From Notospermus geniculatus (Eukaryota; Nemertea; Pilidiophora; Heteronemertea; Lineidae), in assembly GCA_002633025.1 (NCBI GenBank), contig NMRB01001345.1:122591-186590 (forward strand): 64,000 nucleotides of DNA. The letters run 5' to 3'. The notes beneath the pieces are model-generated. The model made no database searches. It saw only the letters and a list, made by a program, of their open reading frames with translations, and had not been told where the DNA came from. How positions within the stretch are numbered: position 1 is the stretch's first letter; each line of letters starts with the position of its first letter. Shown piece by piece: positions 1-12,206 of this stretch. The position numbers and the translations under genes were made by a program.

Positions 1-3000
1 GAATCGATTCTGATTGGTTATTAGAACTGCTTCCAGCGAGTCTCCGAGGGATTCGTTGATTTTTCACCGTTTGCATTTTAATAGGTTGTTTTTAAAATAA
101 TTATCACGGTGTCCGTGACGAACGGTGAATGCTTTTGCCCCGTGGTTTAGGTCGACTTCCGGCTAGTTTGGTATTTTCTTGCGTTCCGTCACGTATTTGG
201 GTGGAGACCATCGTCTGAGTGGAAAATTGATGGTGACAATGGTTGCAGAAGCCGATAGCTTTATTGACTGGACCGGTGTCGATAGACAAATTCTGCGGAC
301 CACTCTTATGTCGCCGTAATTCAGCAGTTTATCAACACTGACCTCTACCAGTTCGGAAGAATCATCGTCTATATACGGTGTTAAATAATCTGGCTATCTG
401 TTGGCCAGCGTTGCTGCTCTGAAGTAAGACATCACATGTCAATTTCAGTTGAATGTGAAACACCGAACTCGGGCGCACTCTCGAGACACCATTACAATCG
501 TGCGAGGCGTAAGCAGGAAGATGGATTCTCATTGGTCGACGGAATCGATCATTTCATTGGTCGATGGAATTGATCAAGACGAATACGCTGTGTTCCCTGC
601 GCTGTGGTTCCACAGCCGTGGCGGCTGTTTTCGGTTCAGGCTTGAAGACGGGCAAAATCCTGCCCAGGTGTGTGGGGTTTAGAACTTAGAATACGCATGC
701 TGTTTTCGCATTCAAAAACCAAAATGCCGAAAAAGTCAACAGCCTGAGAAAGGCACACTCATATTGAATTGGCTGCTTAGTAGGCCTACATCGATCAGTC
801 AAGGTCTAACGACTGCAGGTGCAGTTAAAATTTGTTGACCCCTTTTCATGCTCAAATTAATTTAATCCAATGCAGGATTATACTGTAGTAACCAACGTTC
901 GGGATTTTCACGTAAGATTCTGTGGTGTGACGTTAGTGAGAGCGCTAAAAACAACCTCTCACTGGGATGTCTGCCTGTTGAGTTAGCTTTTTGCCAGGAA
1001 CACCAAGGCTTTGGCGTTATTTTCTTAAGGTGTCATCTGAGGCAAAAAACCGATCATGTATTTGATAAGGTTTGGCTTTGTTCAAAAGTGTCAGACCGAC
1101 GAATCGTCTTAGACAAGTTAAGTTCTTAAGTGTATTAAATCAGCGGGTGTTTTATGTTTTTTTCACGTCATAAGAGGACACAATACGTTTCTGAAGAGCG
1201 TCAAAGTGGGTGCTTGGATTGAAATTTTCGGAGATTAAACATTTATTCACAAAAAATGACACCTGTTTGGATTTGTAGACACTTCTAGTTGATAATTGTC
1301 ATGTTATGCCTAGAAATGACCTTAATGTCTAGATTTTGTGCACTTAAATATTGAGCATAATCCCATATTGCAGAGTGTGGCTTGGCTGTGATGGTTCTCT
1401 CCATATATCGCTGTTATGAAAACATGATACAAATGAATATTCGTCATCTGATTAGGTAATGCTTACACTCAGTGACGCCGTAGAGAAAAATCCTAGACAG
1501 TAATTTCACAAAAAACCTCTAATTAGCACTTTAAGTGCCATTAGAAGTGGATTCTTCGTATTCATTTGCAATAGGAAATACGTTTTATTGTCCATAAAAT
1601 GGCCACTTCAGTTAATTGTCGAAGGTTAGGGATAATCATGACATATTTACAAAGAATCTAAGCATTTACAATGTAGCCTACTGTCTGTATGTGTTGGGTG
1701 GTCCTCTTGCCAATTAGAAAAGAAAATGTCTCGGACGCTTGTCAGACTTAAAATATGTAGTTTTTCCCTTTGTATCCGCGATCCAGTTTGCTAAACATGT
1801 CAAATTTGTGTCTCCTGTTGCGCAGGGGTCTTAATCTGTTCTGCTTGTGGTTAGTGTCATCCAATTTGAGCCAAATGGGCCTCATTTGTTTTGTCTAGTC
1901 TTATCTTACCAGCGCATTTCGCCCCATCTACTTCAGATTTAGGCAATTTAACCCGAACAGTCAAAATGTCACACCAGAGATTAAACAATTTCATGCCCAC
2001 TGAAAATTCCCTCAATGAAGTTGGCAAAGTTGATTAAGGTTCGACACCTAAGCTACCGACCAAGTGGAAATATTTAACTCAACTTCACATCAAATTCGAT
2101 CAGTACTTTAGAAAAATGATTAGGCCCTTGATTTTCTGTCAAGTGTGAAGGCCTACACTTAGGACCTCTAAGTACGTGTTGAGTGAAGGATAATCACACA
2201 CTTTTATCAATATATGACCAGTTGACTCTCATGGAGCATTCGATCTTCGACGTACGGTCGTCGGGCGATGTCTACGGCCATTGGCGATGTCTCACTCTCA
2301 GTCTACAATGCAGCCATCACATACAAAACAAGGACTTGCACATTAGTGTTCGGCACTGGAGAATTCTGGCCTAAAAACATCGAGAATAGAAAACCGTCGC
2401 CCTGAATTTTCAATAATAATTTTCTCAGGAGACAATGAGGTGGTCGATGGCATTTACTCCGGCGCTGGTATTGAAGCCACGCAGACAATCACGCCGTCGT
2501 CTGACTCGCAGCGACCAACGCAGCAATGACACGGTGATATTTTCGGGCAAGATCTTTGCTTCTTGGGAACATTGCTCTGCTATTGTGTTGCTCTAAGTGA
2601 GGAAAACGACGTGTTTGTTGCTCCATCTTCGCCCGATCGCTACCATCTATAATAATTACTCGAAGACAATCGCAAGGGCCCAAGGAAATCAGCTATAAAC
2701 CATAACTAATGCGTCTAATACAATACCGAACTACTGCTACATGGAAAAGTTTTAAAATACCCCGGAGCTCTGGTGCGTTTTAATTTAATGGCGGGCATCC
2801 AACGCAGATATCGTTCCATTCAAGATTTGCGAGGCGGGTCCTTTGTCGCTTTAATTGTGTGCCTCGGGCTGTCTGCTGGGCTATGTGGTCGATATAGCTA
2901 TGAACGATGCTAGCATTCTTAGCCCCATCGCCAGGGATCGTCCCCTCGCCACGCCCAGGCAATCAGTCAGCGGACCCAAGACTTTAGCACGGCGGGCTGC

Positions 3001-4648
3001 AACATGCAATTATTAAATTAGGTTCATAACTGCTGCAGCAGGGCTGGTTGGAGGGACATTCTCGATGTTCATCTGGCACAACCAGAAGATCATCACGTGA
3101 CCGCATTGTCGTCTGCCTTCCATTCAAGTAACGGACATTATCGCGAGATTGATCGGAGTGAGAAATCAGCGGAATCACGCGTAATGATGCGGAAAATAAT
3201 ACTAAATGTCTTTCTATTGGATTTAATTAGAATAATTGATGGTGGAGCGGGGAATTAATTGTACGCTTCGCGCCCCTAAACACGCAAGGTACTGTGCCGG
3301 GTGTAAAGAAAGAGGGGATTTCAATTTAATAGTCATTAGAGTATGAGAGATGCGGTATGGTAGCTTATGGCGGGGCCTCCCTCGCGCGTGCCGAGAGCTT
3401 CACTCACACAGCCATTCAACTGCTTCTTCGGTCATATCTTGACCTCTTACACATGGACGCACACAACGTATAGTAACCGATTTTCATTATCTTTCCTGAA
3501 AGACAATGAATCGTCCTATAGCCTACTCGTGCAGGTTTCTTTTTGATTTGATCATGAAATCATATGAAGGAAAGAATGACTTTGTCTTTTACAATGCTTC
3601 ATTTCGGAGCAAGATGTCTCCACCCTGATATCAAGCATTTGAATAGGCTTCCTTTTATATTGCTGTTTCGTACAAGAATACATCTAATGGTTTTTTTTTC
3701 TTGAAAGATCGGATTCCCCTCTCCCCAAGTAATACTGTACCATTTTTTGACAACCGTGATCATCATACGCGCAAGACTATGGGTGATGTACAAATGCCTT
3801 GGATACACAATGGATGTATGTTTTGTACCCACATGTTGATGTATCAAGACCTAACGGTCAATAGGAGCAGCCAGCCGCGCGTATTGCCAAAAGATGGCAG
3901 CAAAGTTCTAGCGGACCAATACAGGAAACTACACGTGATTGGTGCACGATCAAGAACGAATAGGTCCGCAAAATGCATTGAATTGGGCCGTAGTGACACC
4001 TATTGGTCAACTCACTGACAGCTCCTATTTGACCTTCGGCAACCGGTACGCGCTCCCTTCATGAGCGAGGGTAGGTCTCTGGAGTGATTGGAACGCTTGT
4101 CAGGGCAAGCTGCCTTTCATTGCAATTGATCTGGAATTCCTCAGAATGTATCAAATGTCACTTTACTGCAAATTCCTCATTGACTTCATTTACTGTGCTA
4201 TTGATATTCATATGTTTACACTAGACGCACGCCGACCGTTATTTCTAAATCTTGAAACAAGGTATGTCAACGACGTCGAAATCTATATTTGTGGCCACCG
4301 CAACCCCGTCATGCCCGTAGCCTGAAGGATCGGTGACCGGATTCCGTGGAAGTACGGCAACTCACCCCACAACCGAGATACTGGCATCGATTACAAGGCT
4401 TACTGGGTTGGGTATCGGCGACTCAAATCGAGAGTTCTCTGTAGGTTCAGGTGCAACTTTCAAGATACGAATCCTTAACGGCCAATGTCCAAGCCGTGGG
4501 GCAACATTCTGATGCCATTTTCAAACTGCAAGGTGTAAAAGAGGGACAACAGGGTATCGAATTACGAAAAGGTAGAAAGAAGAGGGAAGCAGAGCCTTTT
4601 AACATGAAAAAAAATGTTGGCAAACGAAACTATCCCGTTAAGAGAAGG
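1..4648. other. Non-coding stretch, no supported feature
   Basis: Only short ORFs (up to about 105 codons) on both strands, with no recognisable domain and no convincing paired splice signals. A small 25-bp tandem duplication with three or four differences lies at 529-577 (motif TCATTGGTCGAYGGAAT). I see nothing else. Confidence 0.6.
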
Positions 4649-4656
4649 AAAAAAAT

Positions 4657-4728
4657 TGCCGTGACCAGGATTCGAACCTGGGTTATTGCGGCCACAACGC
4701 AATGTACTAACCACTATACGATCACGGC
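4657..4728 (-). tRNA. tRNA-His (GUG), divergent copy
   Basis: This 72-nt gene has a 7-bp acceptor stem (GCCGTGA with TCACGGC), discriminator A as usual in eukaryotic tRNA-His, a D-arm, a 5-bp anticodon stem (TTGCG/CGCAA), a 7-nt loop with anticodon GTG, and a T-arm containing GGTTCGAATCC (box B). The terminal CCA is not encoded. A run of seven Ts on the minus strand (4655-4649) follows the gene as an RNA polymerase III terminator. It points away from the four direct copies that start at 5005, and its upstream flank matches theirs in reverse, so the array includes an inverted duplication. Confidence 0.97.
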
Positions 4729-5004
4729 TATTCCGGTGATGGTATGGTAATGTAGTCCGTACTATTCAGGTTCACTTCAGAACGTGATGAACGGGACAGG
4801 CCTATGCTGATTGTCAGAAGTTAAACAGCTGTTTTGCTAAACATAATTCGTAAAAATCAGTTGAAGTGTTGTTGAGGTTCGACGCATCTGTCCTATCCAA
4901 CATCAGGTGAGAATAAAATGATAACAGCTGTTTTTGTGGGTGTGAATGAATAACTGCGCATGTTGACTAGCCAACATGTCACGTCGAAAGTCATCACCGG
5001 AATA

Positions 5005-5076
5005 GCCGTGATCGTATAGTGGTTAGTACATTGCGTTGTGGCCGCAATAACCCAGGTTCGAATCCTGGTCACGGCA
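5005..5076 (+). tRNA. tRNA-His (GUG), array copy 1
   Basis: It has the same 72-nt sequence and cloverleaf as the divergent copy: anticodon GTG in a TTGTGGC loop, GGTTCGAATCC T-arm, discriminator A. A T7 terminator lies at 5077-5083. It is the first of four direct copies; the next starts 270 bp later. The upstream flank ends CACCGGAATA, as in most other copies. Confidence 0.97.
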
Positions 5077-5274
5077 TTTTTTTCTTCTACGTCAGGAATT
5101 TATCTTTATTTTTTTCCCCCAGCCTTTTTTGTTCCAAATGTTCTGCTTTCCCTCCCTTCATCTAGAAATGAGAGAAATCACGAAATATTTTGACTTGGGT
5201 TTGCGAAATCGTGCGCGTTTCTGAAGTGAACCTACATGTAGTTCGGACCACACCACACTACCGTCCCCGAAATA

Positions 5275-5346
5275 GCCGTGATCGTATAGTGGTTAGTACA
5301 TTGCGTTGTGGCCGCAATAACCCAGGTTCGAATCCTGGTCACGGCA
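5275..5346 (+). tRNA. tRNA-His (GUG), array copy 2
   Basis: The tRNA body is identical to copy 1, with anticodon GTG, intact stems, and a T7 terminator at 5347-5353. Its upstream flank is slightly diverged (CCCCGAAATA instead of CACCGGAATA). The distance to the next copy is 287 bp. Flanks vary by substitutions and indels while the 72-nt body does not, as expected for a functional gene. Confidence 0.97.
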
Positions 5347-5561
5347 TTTTTTTCTTCTAAGTCAGGAATTTATTTTTATTTTTCTCCGCCAGCATTTTTT
5401 GTCCCCAAATGTTCTGCTTTCCCCGTCTCCCTTCATCTAGAAATGAGAGACATCACGAAATATTTGGACTTGAGTGTGCGAAATCGTGTACGCCAAGGTC
5501 ATGGCGTTTCTGAAGTGAACCTGAATAATTCGGACCACAGGACACTATCGTCACCGGAATA

Positions 5562-5633
5562 GCCGTGATCGTATAGTGGTTAGTACATTGCGTTGTGGCC
5601 GCAATAACCCAGGTTCGAATCCTGGTCACGGCA
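5562..5633 (+). tRNA. tRNA-His (GUG), array copy 3
   Basis: The tRNA body is identical to the other copies, with anticodon GTG. It is followed by one C and a T6 run at 5635-5640 as terminator, rather than T7 directly after the gene. The distance to the next copy is 282 bp. Confidence 0.97.
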
Positions 5634-5843
5634 CTTTTTTCTTCCAAGTCAGGAATTTCTTTTTTCCGCCAGCATTTATGTTTGTTCCAAATGTTCTGCT
5701 TTCCCCGTCTCCCTTCATCTAGAAATGAGAGAAATCACGATATATTTTGACTTGAGTTTGCGAAATCGTGTGCGCCAAGGTCATGGCGTTTCTAAAGTGA
5801 ACCGGAGCAGTTCGGACCACATCGCACTACCGTCACCGGAATA

Positions 5844-5915
5844 GCCGTGATCGTATAGTGGTTAGTACATTGCGTTGTGGCCGCAATAACCCAGGTTCGA
5901 ATCCTGGTCACGGCA
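5844..5915 (+). tRNA. tRNA-His (GUG), array copy 4
   Basis: The tRNA body is identical to the other copies, with a T7 terminator at 5916-5922. Its 3' spacer is the most diverged of the array and runs into the 0.87 kb duplicated block that starts at 5999. Confidence 0.97.
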
Positions 5916-5998
5916 TTTTTTTCTTCTCTCAGGAATTCCGTTTATTCCGCCAGGACCTTTTTTATGTTCCAAATGTTCTGCTTCCCAGTCTCCCTTCA

Positions 5999-6875
5999 TC
6001 TAGAAATGAGAGAAACAATGAAATATTTCGACTTGGCTGTGCGGAAGTGGTGGGCGCCAAGGTCACGCTGAAGCGTCGTTGGAACTGCTTTATTTCATCG
6101 TGTGACTCTTATAACGATTGGAAATCACCTCCAACACAATAACACCTACATCGATAACTGGTACAAAATCAGTGCGGAAATCACATTTTCTAATCAGCAA
6201 CAACCGTCCTGCTATAAAACCCATCTCATGTATCATTCATAGTACCATTAATTTAGATTAAACTATTTGTATCACCTAATTCACTCCTATTGACTTTTCG
6301 ATTTTCCTCTCGTGCATGACTTGAGGACTTAAAAGCTCAACAGAAACCTATCAGAACACCATCCCCAATCAGTCAGTTTGATTTCTCATGTCAAATATGG
6401 CGAACAATGTAAAACAGCATTTCGCGTGTTGCTGGTAACTCAAATTGTTTTCTTTGGTAGATGAAAATGGTTCAATCACGTGTTTTGGTTGTCACGAATC
6501 TGACTTGGGGGTAAGCGTTGATGTTAATCTGGTGGGACAGAGATGAAGTCGGCCTGCTGTCATTTTTGACCCCCTCCTTCCCCGGGGAGGTTTGGTAATG
6601 TGGTCCTCAGCACAAAACGTTGTATCGTCCATTAAATGCAGGGGAAGACGACAAATTGTCGTAACAGCCCTATTCTATACTCCTGTGTACATAATCGTGT
6701 AGAGTAAGGCTATCATACAAGTTGACCGCCCTCCCTCAACTTTAAGACATTTCCTTCTCCTGCATTGAAGGGCAGAGTGATCTTCCTCCAAGCTTTAGAA
6801 CCGGCCTTCATCCAAACGATGGGGTTGGATGTGACAGTGTGAGGTTTCAGTGCGATCGTTGCAACTGCTGCAAAC
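5999..6875. repeat. Direct duplication, copy 1 (likely unmerged alleles)
   Basis: This 877-bp block starts at CTAGAAATGAGAGA inside the last tRNA spacer. It reappears almost unchanged at 6877-7749, directly after the single N at 6876. Differences are scattered single bases and small indels. The left copy ends exactly at the N and the right copy starts exactly after it. That is the signature of two overlapping allelic contigs placed end to end. No gene is visible inside. Confidence 0.85.
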
Positions 6876-6876
6876 N

Positions 6877-7749
6877 CTAGAAATGAGAGAAACAATGAAA
6901 TATTTCGACTTGGCTGTGCGGAAGTGGTGGGCGCCAAGGTCACGCTGAAGCGTCTTTGGAACTGCTTTAGTTCATCGTGTGACTCTTATACCGATTGGAA
7001 ATCACCTCCAACACAATCACTACACCTACATCGATAACTGGTACAAAATCAGTGCGGAAATCACATTTTCTAATCAGCAACAACCGTCCTGCTATAAAAC
7101 CCATCTCATGTATCATTCATAGTACCATTAATTTAGATTAAACTATTTGTATCACCTAATTCACTCCTATTGACTTTTCGATTTTCCTCTCGTGCATGAC
7201 TTGAGGACTTAAAAGCTCAACAGAAACCTATCAGAACACCATCCCCAATCAGTCAGTTTGCTTTCTCATGTCAAATATGGTGAACAATGTAAAACAGCAT
7301 TTCGCGTGTTGCTGGTAACTCAAATTGTTTTCTTTGGTAGATGAAAATGGTTCAATCACGTGTTTTGGTTGTCACGCATCTGACTTGGGGGTAAGCGTTG
7401 ATGTTAATCTAGTGGGACAGCGATGAAGTCGGCCTGCTGTCATTTTTGACCCCCTCCTTCCCCGGGGAGGTTTGGTAATGTGGTCCTCAGCACAAAACGT
7501 TGTATCCATTAAATTCAGGGGAAGACGACAAATTGTCGTAACAGCCCTATTCTGTACTCCTGTGTGCATAATCGTGTAGAGTAAGGCTATCATACAAGTT
7601 GACCGCCCTCCCTCAACTTTAAGACATTTCCTTCTCCTGCATTGAAGGGTAGAGTGATCTTCCTCCAAGCTTTAGAACCCTTCATCCAAACGATGGGGTT
7701 GGATGTGACAGTGTGAGGTTTCAGTGCGATCGTTGCAACTGCTGCAAAC
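6877..7749. repeat. Direct duplication, copy 2 (likely unmerged alleles)
   Basis: This is the second copy (873 bp) of 5999-6875. It starts immediately after the single N and ends at GCTGCAAAC, where sequence continues into unique DNA. Contains no supported gene. Confidence 0.85.
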
Positions 7750-8934
7750 CCGTATTTGGTCTCCACTGTTTTCTATTGATGTCGATCATTTGTATGCATA
7801 ACGTTGACAATTCAGCAAAGTAAATTTTAACCACTGGAGTCCGCCATATTGCGTGATCCGACAATGTTGTCCGAAGCTCCCATGAAGCGTATCGAAGTAT
7901 TTGTGTAGCTTTGATTAATATGTTTACTAAAGAGCTCTTCTAATTGAGATGAGTGCTATCATGGTGCCCGAGTACCCCCTGAATATCACTCCGCTCAAAA
8001 AGTTGACACAGCTTCCTGGACTAAAGAACGGGGCCATTGAACCGTCCCCTCGTGATGCGCTTCATTAGCTTCTCAAACACTGAGAACTCAATGCAGAAAT
8101 AATGCACTCATTTGCGCTGTGCATTAATTCATTACAATTAACATGGTTCTAATTTAGCCAACCTCATTGTTTACTTTCTAGTGTCTGCCATGAAAGAGTC
8201 GGCTGCTGAGGTGAATTGGTCATAACGACTCTCCACGCAAGCGCACGCAAGGGGCATTATGGGTATAATTGGATGAGAGCCTTACTTCCGGTGTACATGT
8301 TCCGCCGAATCAAAGGCGAAAAATTACCACAAAGTGATTTCTAAACTGGCCACTAAATGATTCTGGTGTTGATATTATCCAACATTAATCGGATATAGCT
8401 CGTGTAATTATCCGATTGAAAAAAGTGGTAAAGATTGAATGGGTATTTTGTACGAGCTATGGGCTGCTGGTGAAGACGGAAGACCATTGCTAGGTTTGAC
8501 ATAAAGACCTATTCTCTCACCTACAGCTTCACCACAGGAAGGTTTTAATCTATTATCAGATATTGAACAGTCGATACGATGTATTCAGGCGAAACATTTT
8601 ATTCATAATGTTACATACAGACACAGAAGTCGTGTTGAACATGTCAGCTGGATTCGTGTATGATTCCCTTATCCTGCGTGCTTTTGCATTGCTTCTAAAA
8701 ACTAGGCTCAGCTACAGATTTTTGAGTATTAACCAGATATACAGCAGGATGTAGGAAGTATTGGATCACTTTTCATAAATCCTCCAAGATTTCATGAAGT
8801 CTCCGAAGTTGTAGGCTATCTGTGCAATATGCATGGTTGAGTTCAACTTATTGTTTATGTGTCAATTCTAATCCTTGGTCAGCAATACCTGCTTTACCAT
8901 AGGCCTGCTCGGAAACAATAATGGGTCATATGAA
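7750..8934. other. Non-coding stretch, nothing recognised
   Basis: Unique, moderately AT-rich sequence with only short chance ORFs. I found no RNA gene, repeat or regulatory motif that I would defend. Confidence 0.5.
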
Positions 8935-9028
8935 TAAAGACTAGCAAATGCTTTTACTTCAGATTTGTACAGCATTGCCTAGTGCATTTGTATTGCAAAA
9001 TTCAAGTAAAAGCATTTACTAGTCTTTA
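8935..9028. mobile_element. 94-bp palindromic MITE-like element
   Basis: The 25-bp ends are inverted copies: TAAAGACTAGCAAATGC at the left and GCATTTACTAGTCTTTA at the right, with about one mismatch across AAGACTAGYAAATGCTTTTA. The ends begin and finish in TA, compatible with a TA target site as in Tc1/mariner-type elements. The interior is about 44 bp and has no coding capacity. Confidence 0.6.
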
Positions 9029-10389
9029 GTATCTACATTCACTGATGCATTTCGTATCGCCATAACCGATTCCTCATTCACAAATTTTGTTGGCAGAAAT
9101 TCCCATACAGATTTTGGTAGGGTGAGGCTGAGGCACTTTAGGCCCAAAACACAGAAACTGAAGTACAATATGGAATGAATTTAGCCAACATTACTCCACT
9201 GAAATTTTCGACATGTCTAACGGAAGTGATTGATTGAAAGGTTTACGAAAAATTTGAATTACCCGGCAAGAGTACTTGTTCAGCAAAATTCACACCAAAT
9301 AAGGAAAGGGCGGGGGCCTATGTATGATTTTCTCACCAATGTTAGACCCTATCGTTAGGTGTCTAGTGGTGCCTCCTTCAAACCCCCATCCCTCATCCAG
9401 GAAGTCGATATATACGTGTACACCCATCAATAGTTTGGGAAAATTCGTACGCAGGCAAACATTTTAAGCCATTACAATCGCTTGAAGAACCTTCTCCGGT
9501 GGATGTAGGACTTTCCAAATGGGCAATGCGGAGTTCGAATTGTAATTGAGAGCGATTGAAACAACAAAAAATGAACGATTGCCTCCTTTTGAACGTGTAA
9601 ACATTGACATTAAGGTGTGCAGCATTCACTTGTAACCGATCCACGCCGACAACACGGTGCTTTTCCTCGGTCGGATCGAACACTATTATAGTTGAAAAGC
9701 ATTTGAAAGAGGTTGAATTGAATGCCAATATCGTTCAAAAACTAGGTTGAAGAGGTTTTATCTTTCAATCAATAGGGAGGCAGACATTTAAGATTGTACT
9801 TCATTTAGTTTGGAGAGGATTAAAACACCATACAAAATGCTCCTTTAAAGTTTGTTGCAGGCCGTTTGGTTGTTTTAGTGACGTTTCCCCTCTCACTTTT
9901 GGTACAGGCGGTGCTTGAGCCTTTTTGCTCGGCCAGAGTGCCTTTATTTATGTTTTCAATGACATATTGTGTGCACAAACATCCCTTGTTGGTTGCCACT
10001 TTACAGTTTAAAGCATTTAAAAGCCTCCTTCCCCACTTGGCGCGATCGTCAGGATAGCATGGGAATTCGCTTTTTTTCGTGACTTCATACGTCGAGGGTA
10101 CGAAGTTTCCACTAGATCATCATGGAAACCAGCGTTTTGGGACCGAGCTGCTGATATCATGTGCCGAATTTTGGAGCAGAAGTGTTGATACAGACTTTCA
10201 GTCACTTCACAATCATTTAAGTCATCAACCGGTGCTTCCAGTGTGTACAAACACGGCGAATAGGCCTAGTCGATTATTGATGTTTCCAAGAACATTATAC
10301 ACGGCAAATTTTTGTGCGTTTGTTCACAAACGTGCCCCAAAATGCGCCAAATATGGTCAGTTAGCACGAATCCTTCCCATTACAAGAAC
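9029..10389. other. Non-coding stretch, nothing recognised
   Basis: ORFs of up to 111 codons on both strands show no domain, no convincing splice boundaries and no conserved composition. Probably intergenic or intronic. Confidence 0.45.
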
Positions 10390-10431
10390 CACGTGACACA
10401 TCCGCCATGCATCTCGTCGGATGTGACGTCA
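10390..10431 (+). promoter_or_regulatory. Promoter-like E-box plus CRE
   Basis: An E-box CACGTG lies at 10390-10395 and a perfect cAMP-response element TGACGTCA at 10424-10431, in a locally CpG-rich stretch. A well-placed start codon follows 18 nt later. E-box and CRE pairs are typical of bHLH-zip and CREB/ATF regulated promoters. The promoter call is inference; no TATA box is apparent. Confidence 0.35.
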
Positions 10432-10449
10432 CGTCGCCAGAAATAAACA

Positions 10450-10474
10450 ATGGCTGACAAAATATCTCGGGCAG
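10450..10474 (+). CDS. Possible first coding micro-exon
   Basis: ATG at 10450 has a good Kozak context (AACAATGG, A at -3 and G at +4). It reads MADKISRA plus one base, then meets a plausible 5' splice site CAG|GTAGTC after 10474 (phase 1). It lies just downstream of the E-box/CRE pair. No partner exon was identified, so the call rests on signals only and the product is unknown. Confidence 0.22.
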
Positions 10475-10481
10475 GTAGTCT

Positions 10482-12180
10482 AGACCCGGAGAATGTCTGA
10501 AGTAAAACATGTCAAGATGCATGTCAATAATGAGATTCTACATGTTCGAGGCGATGGCTGCATCGGGTCACGAACCTCTTTATCCACTCAGAATACCTCC
10601 CATGGAACAAATTAATAAAACCTGAATCAAATTACCCTTGGTTTCTCTTTCAGTCATAATTGTGTCCAAGAGTAGGGTTGAGGACCTCACTGAAGCCCTT
10701 CCACAACGCCTTGAATCTATATTGGCAATAAATGCATGACAAATTGATAGAGAAATCATGTCAACGCCACGCAAATTCCAATTGCCTTCTCCATATTGAA
10801 TTTTAGTCAAATGCCTTAGCTATTACTGACGTTTAATAACTGAATGTTATATGTCAATATGGCTGCCAGATATTTATATGAAGTCGACTCAATTGTTTGA
10901 TCTGATATTCAGAGGATGTCCGATCTCATGTCAGCCGACTGTCCACATTGCAAAAGATCTACCAGTATAGGTCTACCGACAGAATACGGATGACTTAAAA
11001 TACGCACACAGATTTTCTGCGGGGAATCGTTGTCTCAATCGCCGGTGTAAATGAAAACAAATCGCCAAGAAAAACTACCAGTAAGAAAACAATACCGACA
11101 ACGATTTGAAGCGCATGACACACAAACGCCGTAACCATTTCGTTTTTGAGAGCCACGCTTAATCTAAAAACTACGACAGACTACTAGTAATGTAAGGTAA
11201 AGGCAAACGTAACTCCAAATATCATGCCTTATTTACAGAATCCTTCAGGGAATAATACTGTTCTGGTAGAATCCATCGACCGTGTTATGATGTCACAACC
11301 GCCCGAAGGCCATGTCATTAGCATAAGCAGTGTCGAGGCATGTGTGCACATTTTATACTCCATAGAAAAATATGGACGGCTAAGTAGTCTAATAGCAAAC
11401 AGTGCCTCTCCTCAGCTTTTGACTAAATATGGTGATTTGATGATAGGTATAGATCCACCTTCCGTATAACAGACGACACTTACAAATCACACCATCAACA
11501 CTGTTCTAACTGCAGCATCCGTTTATTCTGACCATATCCAGATGAAATGATACATCCAACACTTCGTGTGGTCACAAAACACGAGGACTTATTCCCTATT
11601 AATCGACTCAGTCGAAATTTTGTAGATGTATCGATTTTTTTCGATTTATCGAAATTTTACATTCCATTGTTCGTCAAAATCGAATCCGATGAAGATGCCT
11701 TGATACTAATTATTTTTTACGGGCGGACGTTTTTTCGTCTGACGTCAGGGTAGAAACGTCCTGACAATAATCTGGCATAAAAATCACATCACTTCAATTG
11801 ATTTATATCCAAAATGCCTCAACAGAATATGTTCCAATTAAAAACGAAAAATCAGATTCGAGATAAATATCACTTAAATAACACTTAAATACACTTCATA
11901 AAAAGAATGATAAAATACCAGCGTCTTTAGAGCAGTATTGAAAATAAGAAGCCATCTCTTCTCCATATTCTCACTGCCTCAACCCGTCTCCGCCTCTAAT
12001 CCCACCAGCCAGGGAGAAAAGTGAAATTTGCTCTGTTTCTATCTCAGACACCGAGGACTTTTATACCATCGCCAGTGTCTTTATTCTAGGGCCGAGTGGG
12101 GTTTTATGAGGATCTATCAAAATTCTAAGAGCTCCAGGAGCACTCTTACCACCATCTTGCGTTTGGATGGCACTCGTGGC
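10482..12180. other. Non-coding stretch with one CRE
   Basis: No supported gene. A perfect TGACGTCA is at 11740-11747. The rest is AT-rich with short chance ORFs. Confidence 0.45.
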
Positions 12181-12195
12181 GGGCAAGTCGTATCA

Positions 12196-12206
12196 AAGAT
12201 GGCGGC
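12196..12206 (+). promoter_or_regulatory. YY1-type AAGATGGCGGC element
   Basis: This is a perfect match to the YY1 consensus AAGATGGCGGC, which in animals is often found at transcript starts and overlapping an initiator ATG. Here the ATG at 12199 opens a 23-codon frame beginning MAADSNSLC and ending in a stop, with no good splice donor. It could be a promoter element, a small ORF or chance. Confidence 0.35.

Larger units (their letters stand above)
5005..6070 (+). repeat. Tandem array of 270-287 bp tRNA-His units
   Basis: Four direct units, each made of a tRNA-His gene, a T-rich 3' flank, a conserved spacer containing CTAGAAATGAGAGA and a GAAGTGAACC motif, and the next upstream flank. The spacers are recognisably the same but carry many small differences, so the array is a real tandem expansion and not simply an assembly stutter. 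Confidence 0.9.

Noticed and set aside
4451-4750. 99-codon ORF over the first tRNA
   Set aside because: Part of it is a translation of the tRNA-His gene; the conserved peptide VTRIRTWVIAATTQ is just tRNA read in a frame.
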